Positions 6,659 to 7,921 of a DNA stretch of 7,921 nucleotides are shown one piece after another. The notes beneath the pieces were generated by a model, which did not search any database, was not told the DNA's origin, and saw nothing but the letters and a program-made list of their open reading frames with translations. The position numbers and the translations under genes are program-made. The stretch spans positions 1 through 7,921 of the forward strand of contig WLMD01000076.1 of assembly GCA_009700405.1 (NCBI GenBank), read 5' to 3'. Numbering within the stretch: the first letter of the stretch is position 1; each line of letters starts with the position of its first letter. Source of the stretch: Actinomycetota bacterium (GTDB taxonomy: Bacteria > Actinomycetota > Actinomycetes > Nanopelagicales > Nanopelagicaceae).

Positions 6659-7755
6659 TGGGTTGCCTCCACATTATGTAAGGGGAATCGAACGGTGAAT
6701 GTGCTTCCTGCACCTTCGACGCTCCACACTGAAATATCTCCACCATGATTGGTGACGACATGCTTGACGATTGATAGCCCTAAACCTGTCCCGCCTGTTG
6801 CGCGGGAGCGAGCAGGATCTACACGGTAGAAACGTTCGAAGATTCTCTCTAAATCCTTTTCTGGAATTCCTAAACCTTGATCACTAATTGAAATCTCTGC
6901 GAGTCCATCTACTTCTCTGAGTGCAATCGCAACTCGCGTACCATTAGGGCTGTAGTTAATCGCATTCTCTATGAGGTTACTGATTGCCATTTCTACCTGG
7001 CTACGATCTCCCAGAATATGCGTTGATTCTGTTGATGGGAAAGTAATCAAGATATCTCGAGCTTCGGCAGCCAAACGTGAAGAATCAATCGCTTCATTAA
7101 TTAAATCCGTGAGATTAAGTACTTTTGCATTCTTTAATGGATCGTCATCTTGCAAACGTGACAAATTAATAATTTCTTGCACCAAATCTGAAAGTCTCTT
7201 GGCCTCAATTTGCATACGGGATGCAAACTTAACGATCGCCTCAGGATCATCGCTTGCACCAAGAACCGCTTCACTAAGAATGGAAAGAGCCCCAATCGGT
7301 GTCTTAAGTTCGTGAGAAATATTTGCAACGAAGTCGCGTCGAATTGAATCAAGGCGACGCAATTCACTGTCATCAAATATAAGTACAATTACTAACCCTT
7401 GGTGTCCAGCGGGTGTCACGCGGACCAACAAATCATGTGTACCTCCACCGATTGGGCCACGCGGCAACTCAACGGTCGCTTCCTGGTAAAGGCCAGAACG
7501 GCGGACCGCTCGGACCAGATTCACTAGGGGTTCTGACGTCAATCGTCCATCTTTAACCAGGCTTAGTGCGGTTGTACCGTGCGAAGAATGTAGAACTATT
7601 TCCCCAGCTGCCAGGATTAAATGTTCAGCATCGATAACCGAAAGGAGGTCGATTAACCCATCGGGAATCAAGCGCTCTGCGACCACTTGTTGCTGCTTGC
7701 TCTTTCGCTTAAACACACCCCCATCGTAGAGAACTCCAATCCCCGTGGCCTCCAC
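6655..7755 (-). CDS. senX3: Phosphate sensor histidine kinase, SenX3/PhoR type, apparently without membrane anchor
   Basis: Numbered from the GTG at 7753-7755 the protein has 366 residues; SenX3 in M. tuberculosis has about 410 and two N-terminal membrane helices. A PAS-like domain covers about 30-130. The core follows: DFVANISHELKTP with phospho-accepting H148, the N box (SNLIENAINYSP, about 259-270), G1 (DQGLGI, 292-297), the F box (ERIFERFYR, 303-311) and G2 (GGTGLGLSIVKH, 321-332). The start is uncertain. The chosen GTG has TATAGA 7 bases upstream, as in leaderless genes. A TTG at 7783-7785 would add ten residues and gives a weakly hydrophobic but acid-containing N-terminus; GTG 7714-7716 would begin at FKRKSK. 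All lack a convincing membrane helix, and the other frames do not supply one. It phosphorylates RegX3. Confidence 0.93.
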   Translation of the reverse strand: MEATGIGVLYDGGVFKRKSKQQQVVAERLIPDGLIDLLSVIDAEHLILAAGEIVLHSSHGTTALSLVKDGRLTSEPLVNLVRAVRRSGLYQEATVELPRGPIGGGTHDLLVRVTPAGHQGLVIVLIFDDSELRRLDSIRRDFVANISHELKTPIGALSILSEAVLGASDDPEAIVKFASRMQIEAKRLSDLVQEIINLSRLQDDDPLKNAKVLNLTDLINEAIDSSRLAAEARDILITFPSTESTHILGDRSQVEMAISNLIENAINYSPNGTRVAIALREVDGLAEISISDQGLGIPEKDLERIFERFYRVDPARSRATGGTGLGLSIVKHVVTNHGGDISVWSVEGAGSTFTVRFPLHNVEATQ

Positions 7756-7762
7756 GAAAGGG

Positions 7763-7768
7763 TCTATA
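7763..7768 (-). promoter_or_regulatory. Tentative -10 element for senX3-regX3
   Basis: TATAGA on the minus strand lies 7 bases before the GTG at 7755. Its -35 zone (about 7786-7791) falls in the edge of the PHO-box-like repeats, fitting activator-dependent transcription. The last base departs from TANNNT; the overlapping upstream alternative TAATTT (7773-7778) fits that pattern better. It is weak evidence only. Confidence 0.3.
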
Positions 7769-7787
7769 AGGCAAATTAGCGACAACT

Positions 7788-7820
7788 CTTAACGCCACAT
7801 TCAATTCCTGTTCACCTACA
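7788..7820 (+). promoter_or_regulatory. PHO-box-like direct repeats between phoU and senX3
   Basis: Three consecutive 11-base units are visible: CTTAACG+4 (7788-7798), ATTCAAT+4 (7799-7809) and GTTCACC+4 (7810-7820). The last is an exact match to the GTTCACC core of Streptomyces PHO boxes, the other two match 4 of 7, and the 11-base period equals that known for PhoP/RegX3 sites. The place, between divergent phoU and senX3-regX3, is where such a box is known in Streptomyces. RegX3 would bind here. Confidence 0.65.
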
Positions 7821-7846
7821 AGGGGGCGATTTCGCCTTCGGACAGA

Positions 7847-7852
7847 TAACAT
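7847..7852 (+). promoter_or_regulatory. Leaderless-type -10 element for phoU
   Basis: TAACAT matches TANNNT and stands exactly 6 bases before the phoU ATG, so the message would begin at the start codon. No Shine-Dalgarno site precedes the ATG. The -35 region (around 7824-7829) is unlike TTGACA, consistent with activation from the PHO-box-like repeats upstream. A GGCGA-TT-TCGCC dyad (7825-7836) lies between them. Confidence 0.55.
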
Positions 7853-7858
7853 TCCTTC

Positions 7859-7921
7859 ATGCGCGACGCCTTTCATGATGAACTCGACTCCGTCGGAACG
7901 ACCCTTGTTGAGATGGCTCAA
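7859..7921 (+). CDS. phoU: PhoU phosphate-signalling regulator (first 21 residues, cut by window edge)
   Basis: The plus strand opens at the ATG 7859-7861 and stays open to the last base, encoding MRDAFHDELDSVGTTLVEMA and one more residue. This is the conserved PhoU N-terminus (M-R-x-x-F-H-x-E-L-D, then L-x-x-M/L-A). PhoU links the Pst phosphate transporter to the sensor kinase and represses the phosphate response when phosphate is plentiful. It is divergent from senX3-regX3, the arrangement known in Streptomyces (phoU against phoRP). The short length limits certainty, but motif and context agree. The minus-strand open frame across the same bases is a shadow. Confidence 0.85.
   Translation, partial: MRDAFHDELDSVGTTLVEMAQ

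Noticed and set aside
7709..7921. A minus-strand open frame extending over phoU and the intergenic region that might supply a missing SenX3 N-terminus.
   Set aside because: Its translation has no hydrophobic segment, it is in another frame than senX3 and it is antisense to the clear PhoU start.
1..7921. Possible mobile element, CRISPR array, tRNA/rRNA gene or defence system.
   Set aside because: I found no transposase or integrase motif, no regularly spaced repeat array, no tRNA-like cloverleaf and no composition break; the window is almost fully used by core genes.

Overview
The window reads as a chromosomal core-gene neighbourhood from an actinobacterium. The evidence is a CarD with the mycobacterial key residues, a RegX3/SenX3-type (Streptomyces PhoP/PhoR-type) two-component pair, an LpqE-like lipoprotein divergent from carD, and the order carD-ispF-cysS-rlmB. 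Base composition is moderate rather than GC-rich. Spacing is very tight: five intergenic gaps or overlaps of 11 bases or less, and nothing non-coding longer than about 160 bases. This would suit a streamlined, possibly aquatic (acI/Nanopelagicales-like) actinobacterium, but that placement is inference.

Layout. Positions 1-4290, minus strand: cysS -> rlmB -> SGNH hydrolase -> ppk, packed as one transcription unit, with ppk running off the left edge after 372 codons. Positions 4344-5330, minus strand: carD -> ispF, with a recognisable carD promoter. Positions 5331-5486: a divergent control region holding the carD promoter, a plus-strand promoter and a perfect 7-bp inverted repeat. Positions 5487-5966, plus strand: an LpqE-like lipoprotein that converges on regX3 with only 5 bases between them. 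Positions 5972-7755, minus strand: senX3 -> regX3 overlapping by ATGA. Positions 7756-7858: a divergent control region with three 11-base PHO-box-like direct repeats and a leaderless-type promoter. Positions 7859-7921, plus strand: the first 21 codons of phoU.

How it fits together. PhoU, SenX3 and RegX3 form a phosphate-sensing module, and the PHO-box-like repeats lie where RegX3 could control both phoU and its own operon. Polyphosphate kinase at the far end of the window makes the phosphate-storage polymer, so phosphate sensing and storage flank a housekeeping block (CarD, IspF, CysS, RlmB). The points most worth a second look are the apparent loss of the SenX3 membrane anchor, the absence of ispD between carD and ispF, the PHO-box/leaderless phoU promoter, a leaderless-type cysS promoter, and the inverted repeat at the predicted start of the lipoprotein transcript. 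I see no mobile element, CRISPR array, RNA gene, defence system or clearly new multi-gene system.
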